From NCBI RefSeq assembly GCF_000716675.1, contig NZ_JNXT01000007.1, forward strand, positions 121,041-185,040: a stretch of 64,000 nucleotides of DNA, given 5' to 3'. Below the pieces are notes generated by a model, which saw nothing but the letters and a program-made list of their open reading frames with translations, was not told where the DNA came from and ran no database searches. Below, piece by piece: positions 1-6,999 of the stretch. A program made the translations under genes and the position numbers. Position 1 is the stretch's first letter, and each line of letters starts with the position of its first letter. The stretch comes from Streptomyces alboflavus. GTDB lineage: Bacteria > Actinomycetota > Actinomycetes > Streptomycetales > Streptomycetaceae.

Positions 1-990
1 GATCGTCGTGTACGCCCGCACCCAGGCGGCCTCGGTCTCCTCGTCCCAACTGGCGCTCGCGTACCGGCTCAGCGCGCCGATCAGACACTCCCCGACGGCC
101 GGGTAGTGCTCGGGCCGGGTGCCGTACTTGCGGTGTCCGCGGCCGAGACCGCGCAGATACGTGACGAGTACGTCGGCGTGGTCGATGTTCTCCGCGGCGG
201 TGAGCAGCGCCTTGAGCAGCCGGTCGCGCTGGGTGTCCATCGCGGCCGGGAACAGGTCGCGCAGCTCCGGGTGGCGGGTGAACAGGAGCGCGTAGAAGTA
301 CGAGGTGACCTTGTCGGAGACGGGTGCGATCTCGGCCATCGTGCGCTGGACGAGGACGGCGTCGGGGGAGGCGGTCGACTGGCTGCGGGTGGGGGCCGTG
401 ACGGCCGGGGCGGCATCAGCGGGAGCGGCTTCTACCAGGGCGACTTCAGCGGGGATCGCTTCAGCGGGGACCGCTTCAGCCGGGATCGCTTCAGCCGGGA
501 TCGCTTCAGCGGCGCCGGGCGTGTCGGTGCGGGTGTCCGTCTGCGTGTGCCCGTGCGTGTCGGCGGCCGGGACCTCCGGCGTCGGCGTGATCTCGGCATC
601 CGGTGCAGGCCGCACCTCGGCGTGCGTGACGCCCACCATCGCGTCCGCGTCCGCGACAGGGTCCTCGTCGGCCACCGCGTGCGCCACGTCCTCGTCGGCG
701 TACAGCACCTGCGACTTGGGCGCCGGTGTGGATATCCGCCCCGCACCCGGCTCCGCCGCGTCCGTGGCTGCCGGTCTGCCGAGGGGGCGTATCGCCGACA
801 CCCGCCGCCCCGAGGGCGCCTCCCGGACCCCCTCCTCGGGTTCGGGCGCCGACTCGGCCTGCTCCGCCGTCCGCGGCCCCTGCGCACCCTCCTGAGGCGT
901 CGGTGACCTGCGTGGTGTGAACCAGCCGCCAGAACCGCCGCTGTCCCCGGAAGAGCCGTTGCCCGCCGACGTGGTGGTCGGAGCGTCCAT
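1..990 (-). CDS. Globin-domain protein with long disordered N-terminus (partial, cut by left edge)
   Basis: The reading frame is open from ATG 990 to the window edge (330 residues visible, C-terminus missing). Residues 1-210 are a low-complexity Ala/Pro/Glu/Thr/Asp-rich tail. Residues 212-330 read as a bacterial globin fold: the helix around YFYALLFTRHPELRDLF (231-247), then GHRKYG with His286 in the place of the proximal haem-binding His, then PEHYPAVGE (293-301). In flavohaemoglobin-like proteins a FAD/NAD reductase module follows; it would lie outside the window, so NO dioxygenase or oxygen-binding activity is only an inference. GAGGCGAGG lies about 6 nt before ATG 990; an in-frame ATG at 1011 is a weaker alternative. 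Residues 161-182 are near-perfect five-residue repeats of the AEAIP type. Confidence 0.75.
   Translation of the reverse strand, partial: MDAPTTTSAGNGSSGDSGGSGGWFTPRRSPTPQEGAQGPRTAEQAESAPEPEEGVREAPSGRRVSAIRPLGRPAATDAAEPGAGRISTPAPKSQVLYADEDVAHAVADEDPVADADAMVGVTHAEVRPAPDAEITPTPEVPAADTHGHTQTDTRTDTPGAAEAIPAEAIPAEAVPAEAIPAEVALVEAAPADAAPAVTAPTRSQSTASPDAVLVQRTMAEIAPVSDKVTSYFYALLFTRHPELRDLFPAAMDTQRDRLLKALLTAAENIDHADVLVTYLRGLGRGHRKYGTRPEHYPAVGECLIGALSRYASASWDEETEAAWVRAYTTI
443..517. repeat. Five 15-bp tandem repeats inside the globin gene
   Basis: Five consecutive 15-bp units of the form GCTTCAGCSGGGAYC, differing at one to a few bases, encode AEAIP/AEAVP-type pentapeptides on the minus strand. Because units are whole multiples of three, copy-number change would lengthen or shorten the linker before the globin domain without a frameshift. 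Confidence 0.85.
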
Positions 991-1364
991 GCTGTGCCTC
1001 GCCTCGAACATCTCTGGTCGGTCGTGCACTTCCTCAGCGGAAGGTGCGTGCTTCCCTCGCTCTGTCCCGCCGGCCCATGTCGATCACATTGAACCCCGGC
1101 GCCCCAAGACCTACGGACAAGTAGGGAGAGAATGTGACATTGGCCGCAGTCACCTCATCCGCAGCATCGCAGCCGCGCCCCTTGTGCGGAGCGCAAAGCC
1201 GGAAGTACGGGTTGTCGATCTCTTTACCTCGTTAGGCTTTGTTGATCTGCGTCCGCGCCCCCTCGGTTGCGCCTTCCACGCCCCTGGCTCGAACCGTTCT
1301 CCCCCCCTGGCTTGAACCGGAGTCGACCATACCGGCCGCCGCTCAACGCACAAGTGCCCTTCTT
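991..1364. other. Intergenic gap with an imperfect 16-bp direct repeat
   Basis: No convincing gene is seen. The one structured element is a pair of direct repeats, CCCCTGGCTCGAACCG at 1281-1296 and the same with one change (C to T) at 1304-1319, spaced 23 bp start to start. They lie about 300 bp upstream of the globin gene and just downstream of the HAD gene, both on the minus strand. The role is unknown. Confidence 0.5.
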
Positions 1365-2036
1365 TCACTCGGAATTCAGGGCTCCACCCCCATCAATTGC
1401 CTCGATTACCGGCGTGCGCACCAATTCGTACGCCTTCCACAAATCGCGCCCGACATACGTGTGTGTGGCCAGGTCGATCAGCCGCGGATCCGCGTTGACC
1501 CCCACCGAGACGGGCACCGCAGCGAACAGGGCCAGGTCGGACAGTGAGTCTCCGTACGCAACGCAATCGGCCGGACTCACCCCGAACTCTTCACAGAGCC
1601 GGTTCGCGATCTTCACTTTGGCCGCCGGGTCGAGGATGCCCGCGGGATTCACGGGCTCGGTGAACGGCACGGCCGGGAAGCGCGAGCCGTACGCGGCATG
1701 GGCGCCCCACCCCAGGAGGCGCTCCACGAAGAACGACGGGGAGAGCGAGACAACGGCGCAATAGTCGCCGTTCGCACGGATCTCGGCCCAGGTGTCCCGG
1801 ATGCCACCCAGCCACGGCGCCCCCTCGAAGGCCGCCGTCACATGGGCGTCGGTGAGGTCCGCCCACAGCGCGTGCACCCGCACCGCGTACTGCGCCGAGT
1901 CGATCTGCCCGGCGATGAACTCCCGCTCCAGCTCGGCGATCTCCCGCTCCAGGCCGAGCTGACGCGAGATCTCCACGGGCGCGGCCGTGCCGTACAGCAG
2001 CGTGCCGTCCAGGTCGAAGAGGTGTAGGCGTGCCAT
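1365..2036 (-). CDS. HAD-superfamily (SerB-like) phosphatase
   Basis: This 223-residue cytosolic HAD hydrolase has all four motifs. Motif I is FDLDGT (nucleophile Asp8, acid/base Asp10), motif II is Ser97 in VVSLSPSF, motif III is Lys140/142, and motif IV is YGDSLSD (Asp163, Asp167). The long alpha-helical insert after motif I (residues 25-75) is a C1-type cap as in phosphoserine phosphatase-like HAD-IB enzymes. The substrate cannot be told from sequence; a phosphoserine-like small phosphomonoester is the family precedent. The start is ATG 2036; no Shine-Dalgarno is visible before it. The gene is divergent from the DUF2269-type gene, with a parS site between. Confidence 0.8.
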   Translation of the reverse strand: MARLHLFDLDGTLLYGTAAPVEISRQLGLEREIAELEREFIAGQIDSAQYAVRVHALWADLTDAHVTAAFEGAPWLGGIRDTWAEIRANGDYCAVVSLSPSFFVERLLGWGAHAAYGSRFPAVPFTEPVNPAGILDPAAKVKIANRLCEEFGVSPADCVAYGDSLSDLALFAAVPVSVGVNADPRLIDLATHTYVGRDLWKAYELVRTPVIEAIDGGGALNSE

Positions 2037-2105
2037 GTACGCCGAGGCTAGTACCCGCGGTTACTCCCGCTGTCAGACGCCCCGCACCGCTGCTCCCGGC
2101 ACCGT

Positions 2106-2119
2106 GTTTCACGTGAAAC
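2106..2119. other. parS: parS site
   Basis: Perfect 14-bp palindrome GTTTCACGTGAAAC, the Streptomyces ParB-binding centromere site. It overlaps the putative start codons (GTG 2104 or GTG 2113) of the downstream membrane-protein gene. Confidence 0.95.
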
Positions 2120-2694
2120 TACGCCGCCCCGCACGCCGGGCCACCCTCGTCGTCCACGTCGCCGCCTCCGCCGGCTGGCTCGGGCTCACGCTCGGCCTCG
2201 TCGCGCTCGCCGCGGCCGCGATCACCACCGATTCCGCCCCGACCATCGAGGCCTCCGTCCGCTCGATGAAGGTCTTCACCGACTGGCTGGTGCTGCCGCT
2301 GGCCTTCCTCACGCTGCTGAGCGGAGTCCTGCTCTCCCTGGGCACACCCTGGGGTCTCGCACAGCACCGCTGGGTCTATACGAAGTTCTGGCTGACCCTG
2401 GTCACCGTGACCGCGTCGACCTTCGCACTGCGGCCGGGAGTCAACGACGCGGCGGCGACCGTGTCGGCCGGAGAGCAGCTGGCCGACTCGACGGACCTCA
2501 TCGCCGGGCCCATCGTCTCGATGAGCGCATATCTGTTCATGATGGTCATCTCGGTCCTCAAGCCCTGGGGCCTGACCCGGCGCGGCCGGCGCCTGCGCGC
2601 AGCCCACCGCACTGACCAGAAACAACTTGGCCAAAAGCAGCGTGCTTCTACCCACAAAAAGGTGGACGCCGAGGTCATGCGTCAGACAGCCTGA
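2113..2694 (+). CDS. DUF2269-type membrane protein
   Basis: A 193-residue predicted integral membrane protein with four hydrophobic segments (about residues 10-34, 56-76, 90-108 and 134-154 from GTG 2113) and a basic, Gln/Lys/Arg-rich C-terminal tail. The layout resembles DUF2269-type proteins; the function is unknown. The start is ambiguous. GTG 2113 gives the MKLRRPARRATL beginning usual for the group and lies inside parS, GTG 2104 adds FHV from the parS, and ATG 2035 is in frame further up. No Shine-Dalgarno is clear for any. The stop is 5 bp before the next acetyltransferase gene, so the two are probably co-transcribed. Confidence 0.7.
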   Translation: MKLRRPARRATLVVHVAASAGWLGLTLGLVALAAAAITTDSAPTIEASVRSMKVFTDWLVLPLAFLTLLSGVLLSLGTPWGLAQHRWVYTKFWLTLVTVTASTFALRPGVNDAAATVSAGEQLADSTDLIAGPIVSMSAYLFMMVISVLKPWGLTRRGRRLRAAHRTDQKQLGQKQRASTHKKVDAEVMRQTA

Positions 2695-2699
2695 CCCGC

Positions 2700-3578
2700 G
2701 TGTCGACACCTACCCTCTCCGCACTGCCCATCCGCAGGCTGACTCCCCGTGACCTCACGGCCTGCGCCGATCTGTCCGAGGACCGCGGCTGGCCCCGCGA
2801 GGAACACAAATGGGGCCTGCTGCTCTCGGCCGGAACGGGCTACGGCATCGACGACCCCGACGGCCCCGGCCTGATCGCCGTGTGCGTCGTCACCCAGTAC
2901 GGACCCCATGAGAACCCTGGACTCTCGGCGATCGGCATGGTGCTGGTCGCCGAGAGTCATGCCCGCAAGGGCATCGGCCGCCATCTGATGCGCAACGTCA
3001 TCGAGGCCGCGAGCACCACCCCGCTCACCCTGCACGCGACCCCGAACGGCCGCCCCCTCTACGAACAGCTCGGCTTCAAGACGACCGGCCGCGTCGAGAT
3101 GGTCACCGGCCACTTCACGCCCGCCACCTCGGACGATCAGGCTCCGGGCATCACCACCCGGGCGGCGACCGCGGAGGACCTGCCCACCCTCGTCAGGCTC
3201 GACACAGAGGTCTTCGGCCTCGACCGCACCCACGTACTGACCCGCCTCCCGGCCTTCACCGACCAGCTGAGGGTCGCGGAGGCCGACGGCGAGATCATCG
3301 GCTACGCGGGCGCGTGGCCGAACATGCAGACGCACGTCGTCGGCCCGCTGATCGCCCGCGACACGGAGACGGCGAAGGCGCTCATCGCGTCCCTCGGTGC
3401 CCACACCGACCGGCCGCTGCGCACGGACATCGACGTGCGCCACGAGGAACTGCTCACCTGGGTCAAGGCGCGGGGCCTGGAGACCGTGGCGTTCAACGCC
3501 GTGATGACGTACGGAATCCCGGAGCTGCCGGGTGACTGGACGCGCCGGTTCGCCCCGCTGACGGTTGCCGCGGGCTGA
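2700..3578 (+). CDS. GNAT-family N-acetyltransferase, two-domain
   Basis: A 292-residue protein with an N-terminal GNAT domain (about 10-135). It contains the acetyl-CoA loop ARKGIGRHLM preceded by the hydrophobic strand GMVLV, and a C-terminal domain (about 150-285) of the kind found in the GNAT-plus-C-terminal subfamily. Substrate unknown. It starts at GTG 2700, five bases after the previous stop, which suggests translational coupling. Two strong hairpins follow the stop. Confidence 0.8.
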   Translation: MSTPTLSALPIRRLTPRDLTACADLSEDRGWPREEHKWGLLLSAGTGYGIDDPDGPGLIAVCVVTQYGPHENPGLSAIGMVLVAESHARKGIGRHLMRNVIEAASTTPLTLHATPNGRPLYEQLGFKTTGRVEMVTGHFTPATSDDQAPGITTRAATAEDLPTLVRLDTEVFGLDRTHVLTRLPAFTDQLRVAEADGEIIGYAGAWPNMQTHVVGPLIARDTETAKALIASLGAHTDRPLRTDIDVRHEELLTWVKARGLETVAFNAVMTYGIPELPGDWTRRFAPLTVAAG

Positions 3579-3628
3579 GCCCGCTCGTCGCCGCGGGCTG
3601 ACGCGCAGTCCGCCGTGCGCGAGCACGT

Positions 3629-3680
3629 CGAGGCCCGCCCTCAGGTGCCAGGTTCGTCTGGCGCGTGAGGGCGGGCCTCG
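3629..3680. terminator. Long bidirectional hairpin
   Basis: Perfect 15-bp inverted repeat (arms 3629-3643 and 3666-3680) between the convergent acetyltransferase and GlcG/HbpS-type genes. Confidence 0.8.
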
Positions 3681-3703
3681 TTGTGGCCTGTACGCGTCCG
3701 CTC

Positions 3704-3733
3704 GGGGCCGTACTACGGCGGGAGTACGGCCCC
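3704..3733. terminator. Second hairpin of the convergent pair
   Basis: Perfect 11-bp arms at 3704-3714 and 3723-3733 with an 8-nt loop. It lies nearer to the minus-strand GlcG/HbpS gene and could serve as its terminator. Confidence 0.7.
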
Positions 3734-3778
3734 GTACGGCCGGGACGCCTGGTGTGGCCGGGCGTCCGGGCGGCCCTG

Positions 3779-4210
3779 CTACGCGAGGTTCCGCACGGCC
3801 GTCGTCGCGAACTCGTGGTCCTGCTCGGGCGCGCCGCCACCGACACCGATCGCGCCGATCAGGCGGCCGTCACGGTGGACGGGCACGCCACCCGCGATGA
3901 ACAGCAACGGCCGGTCGAGGGCGGTCGGCAGGGTGTGGAAGGGCGCACCGGGCTGCACCGCGTCCACGAGGTCGGCCGTCGGGGCGTTCAGCTGAAGGGC
4001 GGTGAACGCCTTGCGGGTGCTGGTCTCGCCGGAGATCAGCACGGCCCGGTCGTCGCGCCGGAAGGCCAGGAGGTGGCCACCGGCGTCGAGGACGGTGACG
4101 CTGACCGTGACGTCCGCGGCCTCGGCGGCACGGCGGGCGGCGGTCACGAGGACCTCGGCGTCACTGGTGGTCAGCGGGGCGACGGCGGCGGTGGGGGTGG
4201 TCGTGCTCAT
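3779..4210 (-). CDS. GlcG/HbpS-like (DUF336) protein
   Basis: A 143-residue single-domain protein matching the GlcG/HbpS fold: an N-terminal helix (DAEVLVTAARRAAEAADV), the strand VSVTVLDAGGHLLAF, then LISGETSTRKAFTAL and the Gly-rich strand RLIGAIGVGGGAPEQDHEFA at the C-terminus. Members bind haem or stay poorly characterised; the substrate here is unknown. It has no signal peptide, unlike the secreted haem-binding HbpS. ATG 4210 is preceded by AAGGAG. The MFS exporter gene lies upstream on the same strand, 118 bp away, and the two are likely co-transcribed. Confidence 0.8.
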   Translation of the reverse strand: MSTTTPTAAVAPLTTSDAEVLVTAARRAAEAADVTVSVTVLDAGGHLLAFRRDDRAVLISGETSTRKAFTALQLNAPTADLVDAVQPGAPFHTLPTALDRPLLFIAGGVPVHRDGRLIGAIGVGGGAPEQDHEFATTAVRNLA

Positions 4211-4223
4211 GAGGGGTTTCTCC

Positions 4224-4262
4224 TTGGGGGTTCTGCTTGGGGGTTCTGCTTGGGGGTTCTGC
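4224..4262. repeat. Three perfect 13-bp tandem repeats before the GlcG/HbpS-like gene
   Basis: TTGGGGGTTCTGC occurs three times in a row (4224-4236, 4237-4249, 4250-4262). The first copy supplies the last bases of the AAGGAG Shine-Dalgarno (4220-4225 on the minus strand). Array length could therefore affect translation or intergenic RNA structure. Confidence 0.9.
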
Positions 4263-4328
4263 GGGGGCGGTGGGATCCGGCGTGGGGTGCGGGGTCCCGG
4301 GGCCGGATCCGGGTCCTGCGGGATGTGG

Positions 4329-5540
4329 TCAGTGGTGGACGGGCGTCGGGGCCTCGGCCAGGGGCACGGCGCCGGTGACGACCTTGCCGGGGGAGGTGGA
4401 CCGGCGCTCCAGGGCGGCCGAGAGGAAGGCCAGGCCGAGGGCGGAGCCGGCGAGTGCGGCACCCACCCAGTTCGGGGCCGTGTAGCCGAAGCCGGCGGAG
4501 ATCACGAAGCCGCCGAGCCAGGCCGCGAGGGCGTTGCCGAGGTTGAAGGCGCCGATGTTGGCGGCGGACGCGAGCGTCGGTGCCGCGGCGGCCTGGTCGA
4601 GGACCCGCTTCTGCAGCGGCGGCACGGTGGCGAAGCCGAAGGCGCCGATCAGCGCGACGGAGACGGCAGCCGCGACCTTGTTGTGCGCGGTGAGCGTGAA
4701 CAGGGCGAGCACGACGGCGAGGGCACTGAGCGAGACGTACAGCATCGGCATCAGGGCGCGGTCGGCGAACTTGCCGCCGATCAGGTTGCCGCCGACCATG
4801 CCGAGGCCGAAGAGGACCAAGAGCCAGGTCACGGAGGAGTCCGCGTAGCCGGCGACTTCCGTCATCATCGGCGTGATGTACGTGATGGCCGCGAACACAC
4901 CGCCGAAGCCGAGGACGGTCATCGCCATGGCGAGGAGCACCTGTACGTTGCGGAAGGCGCCCACCTCGTCGCGGAGCCGTACGCCTTCGGGCTTGGGCAG
5001 GTCCGGCACGAGCTTGGCGATACCGGCGAGGCCGAGCACGCCGAGGGCAGCCACGATGACGAACGTGATGCGCCAGCCGACGACCTGACCGACGAACGTG
5101 CCGAGCGGGACACCGACGACGTTGGCCACGGTCAGACCGGTGAACATCATGGCGATCGCACCCGCCTTCTTCTCCGGGGCGACGAGCTCGGCCGCGACGA
5201 CCGAACCGATCCCGAAGAAGGCGCCGTGGGCGAGCGAGGCGACGACGCGGCCCGCGAGCATCACGCCGAAGCTGGGCGCGAGGGCGGAGAGCAGGTTGCC
5301 CGCGATGAAGAGACCCATCAAGAGCATCAGCATTCGCTTGCGGGAGATCCGCTGGCCGAGGACGGTCATGAGCGGGGCTCCGGCGACGACACCGAGGGCG
5401 TAACCGGTGACGAGCAGACCGGCGGTCGGGATGGAGACGTTGAAGTCACCCGCGACCTCGGGCAGCAATCCCATGATCACGAATTCCGTGGTGCCGATTC
5501 CGAAGGCCCCGATCGCGAGGGCCAGAAGCGCGAGAGGCAT
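4329..5540 (-). CDS. MFS drug/sugar exporter, DHA1 (AraJ/Cml-like) family
   Basis: A 403-residue inner-membrane protein with about twelve hydrophobic segments. It starts MPLALLALAIGAFGIGTTEF and has the DHA1 loop GQRISRKRML between helices 2 and 3. These features are typical of proton-driven exporters annotated as chloramphenicol or arabinose efflux; the real substrate is unknown. ATG 5540 is preceded by GGAAGG. It is divergent from the MarR regulator across a 225-bp region holding repeated TTGCA motifs, which suggests MarR-controlled efflux together with the GlcG/HbpS-like gene. Confidence 0.85.
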   Translation of the reverse strand: MPLALLALAIGAFGIGTTEFVIMGLLPEVAGDFNVSIPTAGLLVTGYALGVVAGAPLMTVLGQRISRKRMLMLLMGLFIAGNLLSALAPSFGVMLAGRVVASLAHGAFFGIGSVVAAELVAPEKKAGAIAMMFTGLTVANVVGVPLGTFVGQVVGWRITFVIVAALGVLGLAGIAKLVPDLPKPEGVRLRDEVGAFRNVQVLLAMAMTVLGFGGVFAAITYITPMMTEVAGYADSSVTWLLVLFGLGMVGGNLIGGKFADRALMPMLYVSLSALAVVLALFTLTAHNKVAAAVSVALIGAFGFATVPPLQKRVLDQAAAAPTLASAANIGAFNLGNALAAWLGGFVISAGFGYTAPNWVGAALAGSALGLAFLSAALERRSTSPGKVVTGAVPLAEAPTPVHH

Positions 5541-5559
5541 GGAACTACCTTCCAGACGG

Positions 5560-5630
5560 TTGCAAGAGCGCTTAACGTGCGTCCACAATAGTTGCATGCG
5601 CGGGTTAATTGCAAGCGCTGGATATTGCAG
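5560..5630. promoter_or_regulatory. Putative MFS promoter and MarR operator region
   Basis: On the minus strand TTGCAA (5609-5614) and TATTGT (5585-5590) are 18 bp apart and fit a housekeeping promoter for the MFS gene. TTGCA-type motifs recur at 5560, 5592, 5609 and 5625, with 16-17 bp spacing in the last three. The dyad AGCGCTT (5567-5573) / AAGCGCT (5613-5619) flanks the promoter. Binding by the adjacent MarR protein is inferred from position only. Confidence 0.5.
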
Positions 5631-5765
5631 CGGTGGACTATCCTGGACGCAGCCGCTCAAGGACGCGGGCAGCGGCCGGTCACGGCCGCGGGAAGTCACC
5701 CGGAGTACGGGACCCGTCCGAGCCGTAGGAAGGCGTCCGGGACGCAGGAAGACGGAGGAGAAGTC

Positions 5766-6224
5766 ATGACAGCGACAGACCCCGCACTCACCGCCCTCGC
5801 CCAGGGCTGGTGCGCTCTCTCCCTGCTCCACGGGAAGATCGAGGCCCATGTAGAGCGGGCCCTGCAGGCCAAGCACAGCCTGAGCGTGCGGGAGTACAGC
5901 CTGCTCGACGTCCTGAACCGCCAGCACGACGGCGAGGGCGGCCATCTGCAGATGAAGCAGGTCGCCGACGCCGTCGTCCTCAGCCAGAGCGCCACCACCC
6001 GCCTGGTCACCCGCCTCGAGGAGCGCGGACTCCTCTCGCGCTACCTGTGCCCCACCGACCGGCGCGGCATCTACACCGAGGTCAGCGAGAGCGGAGCCGC
6101 GCTCCTCGGTGAGGCCCGCCCCACCAATGACACGGCGCTGCGCGAGGCCCTGGACGAGGCCGCCAAGAACCCCGAGCTGGCACCGCTGGTCCAGGCGGTC
6201 GAGGCGGTCCGCACACCCGCCTAG
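5766..6224 (+). CDS. MarR-family transcriptional regulator
   Basis: A 152-residue winged-helix regulator. It has an N-terminal dimerisation helix, then LSVREYSLLDVL, the recognition helix region VVLSQSATTRLVTRLEERGLL (about 76-96) and the wing LCPTDRRGIYTEVSESG with the conserved D-R-R signature of MarR proteins. ATG 5766 is preceded by GGAGGAG. It probably represses the divergent MFS gene and itself; the ligand is unknown. Confidence 0.88.
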   Translation: MTATDPALTALAQGWCALSLLHGKIEAHVERALQAKHSLSVREYSLLDVLNRQHDGEGGHLQMKQVADAVVLSQSATTRLVTRLEERGLLSRYLCPTDRRGIYTEVSESGAALLGEARPTNDTALREALDEAAKNPELAPLVQAVEAVRTPA

Positions 6225-6338
6225 GTCCACGGTCCGCACAGTCGCGTAGGTCCGTACGTGCCTGCCTGGGGCCATACGTCCGGGGCGCCCGTCCGCCTGG
6301 GCCCGGCCGTCCGATCAGCGCCCGCATAGGCTGCGGCC

Positions 6339-6791
6339 ATGGGAGATCTTGAGATACGACCCGCCGTGCCCGATGACATCCCCGCGATCGTGGCGATGCT
6401 CGCCGACGACCCCCTGGGTGCCCAGCGCGAGTCACCGGACGACCTCACGCCCTATCTGCCGGCGTTCCAGCGACTCGCCGAGGACCCGAACCAGAACCTG
6501 GTCGTCGCTGTGCGCGAAGGCCGTGTGGTGGGCACGCTGCAGCTCACGATCGTGCCGGGCCTCTCCCGCAAGGGCGCGGTCCGGTCGATCATCGAGGCCG
6601 TCCGCGTGCACGCGGACGAGCGGGGCAGCGGGCTCGGCACCCGCTTCATCGAGTGGGCCGTCGACGAGTCCCGGCGGCAGGGCTGCCAGTTGGTGCAGCT
6701 CACCTCGGACGTCAAGCGCACCGACGCGCACCGCTTCTACGAGCGCCTGGGCTTCACGGCGTCGCATGTGGGCTTCAAGCTTCAGCTCTGA
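6339..6791 (+). CDS. GNAT-family N-acetyltransferase
   Basis: A 150-residue single-domain GNAT protein. The acetyl-CoA motif is DERGSGLGTRFIEWA (about 96-110) after the strand RSIIEAVRVH, and FYERLGF (132-138) forms the usual C-terminal motif B. Substrate unknown. It starts at ATG 6339, with no strong Shine-Dalgarno in the GC-rich leader. Downstream it faces the beta-lactamase-like gene across a 28-bp tandem duplication and a parS palindrome. Confidence 0.85.
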   Translation: MGDLEIRPAVPDDIPAIVAMLADDPLGAQRESPDDLTPYLPAFQRLAEDPNQNLVVAVREGRVVGTLQLTIVPGLSRKGAVRSIIEAVRVHADERGSGLGTRFIEWAVDESRRQGCQLVQLTSDVKRTDAHRFYERLGFTASHVGFKLQL

Positions 6792-6863
6792 CTACGTGAG
6801 GGCTCAGACCACGTGAAAGGTCCGGTCATGTGCGGACCCATGTGGAGGCTCCGGCCGCCTGCT

Positions 6864-6919
6864 GGTCCACCTGGAGCTCGCGCCACACGCGGGTCCACCT
6901 GGAGCGCGCGCCACACGCG
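6864..6919. repeat. 28-bp tandem duplication
   Basis: Two adjacent 28-bp copies (6864-6891 and 6892-6919) differ at a single position. They lie in the non-coding stretch between the convergent acetyltransferase and hydrolase genes. The role is unknown; this is probably a recent slip-strand duplication. Confidence 0.85.
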
Positions 6920-6956
6920 GGCTCTGATCGCGGGGCTCCAGCCCTGACAACGCCCA

Positions 6957-6994
6957 CCGGGGTGTCCTGTTTCACGTGAAACAGGACACCCCGG
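6957..6994. terminator. 38-bp perfect palindrome with parS at its centre
   Basis: Perfect inverted repeat of 19+19 bp ending 6 bp before the stop of the minus-strand hydrolase gene. Its position and GC-rich outer arms fit a transcription terminator; its central 14 bp are parS. Confidence 0.75.
6969..6982. other. parS: parS site
   Basis: Perfect GTTTCACGTGAAAC at the centre of a 38-bp palindrome between convergent genes. Confidence 0.95.
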
Positions 6995-6999
6995 ACGAC

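Noticed and set aside
443..517. Possible CRISPR array
   Set aside because: Units are 15 bp, contiguous and in frame, with no unique spacers; no cas gene is present. The same applies to the 16-bp array at 63451.
4002..5591. 529-codon plus-strand frame
   Set aside because: Glu/Gly/Asp/His-biased antisense of the MFS gene; no domain is seen and it covers the repeat and leader.
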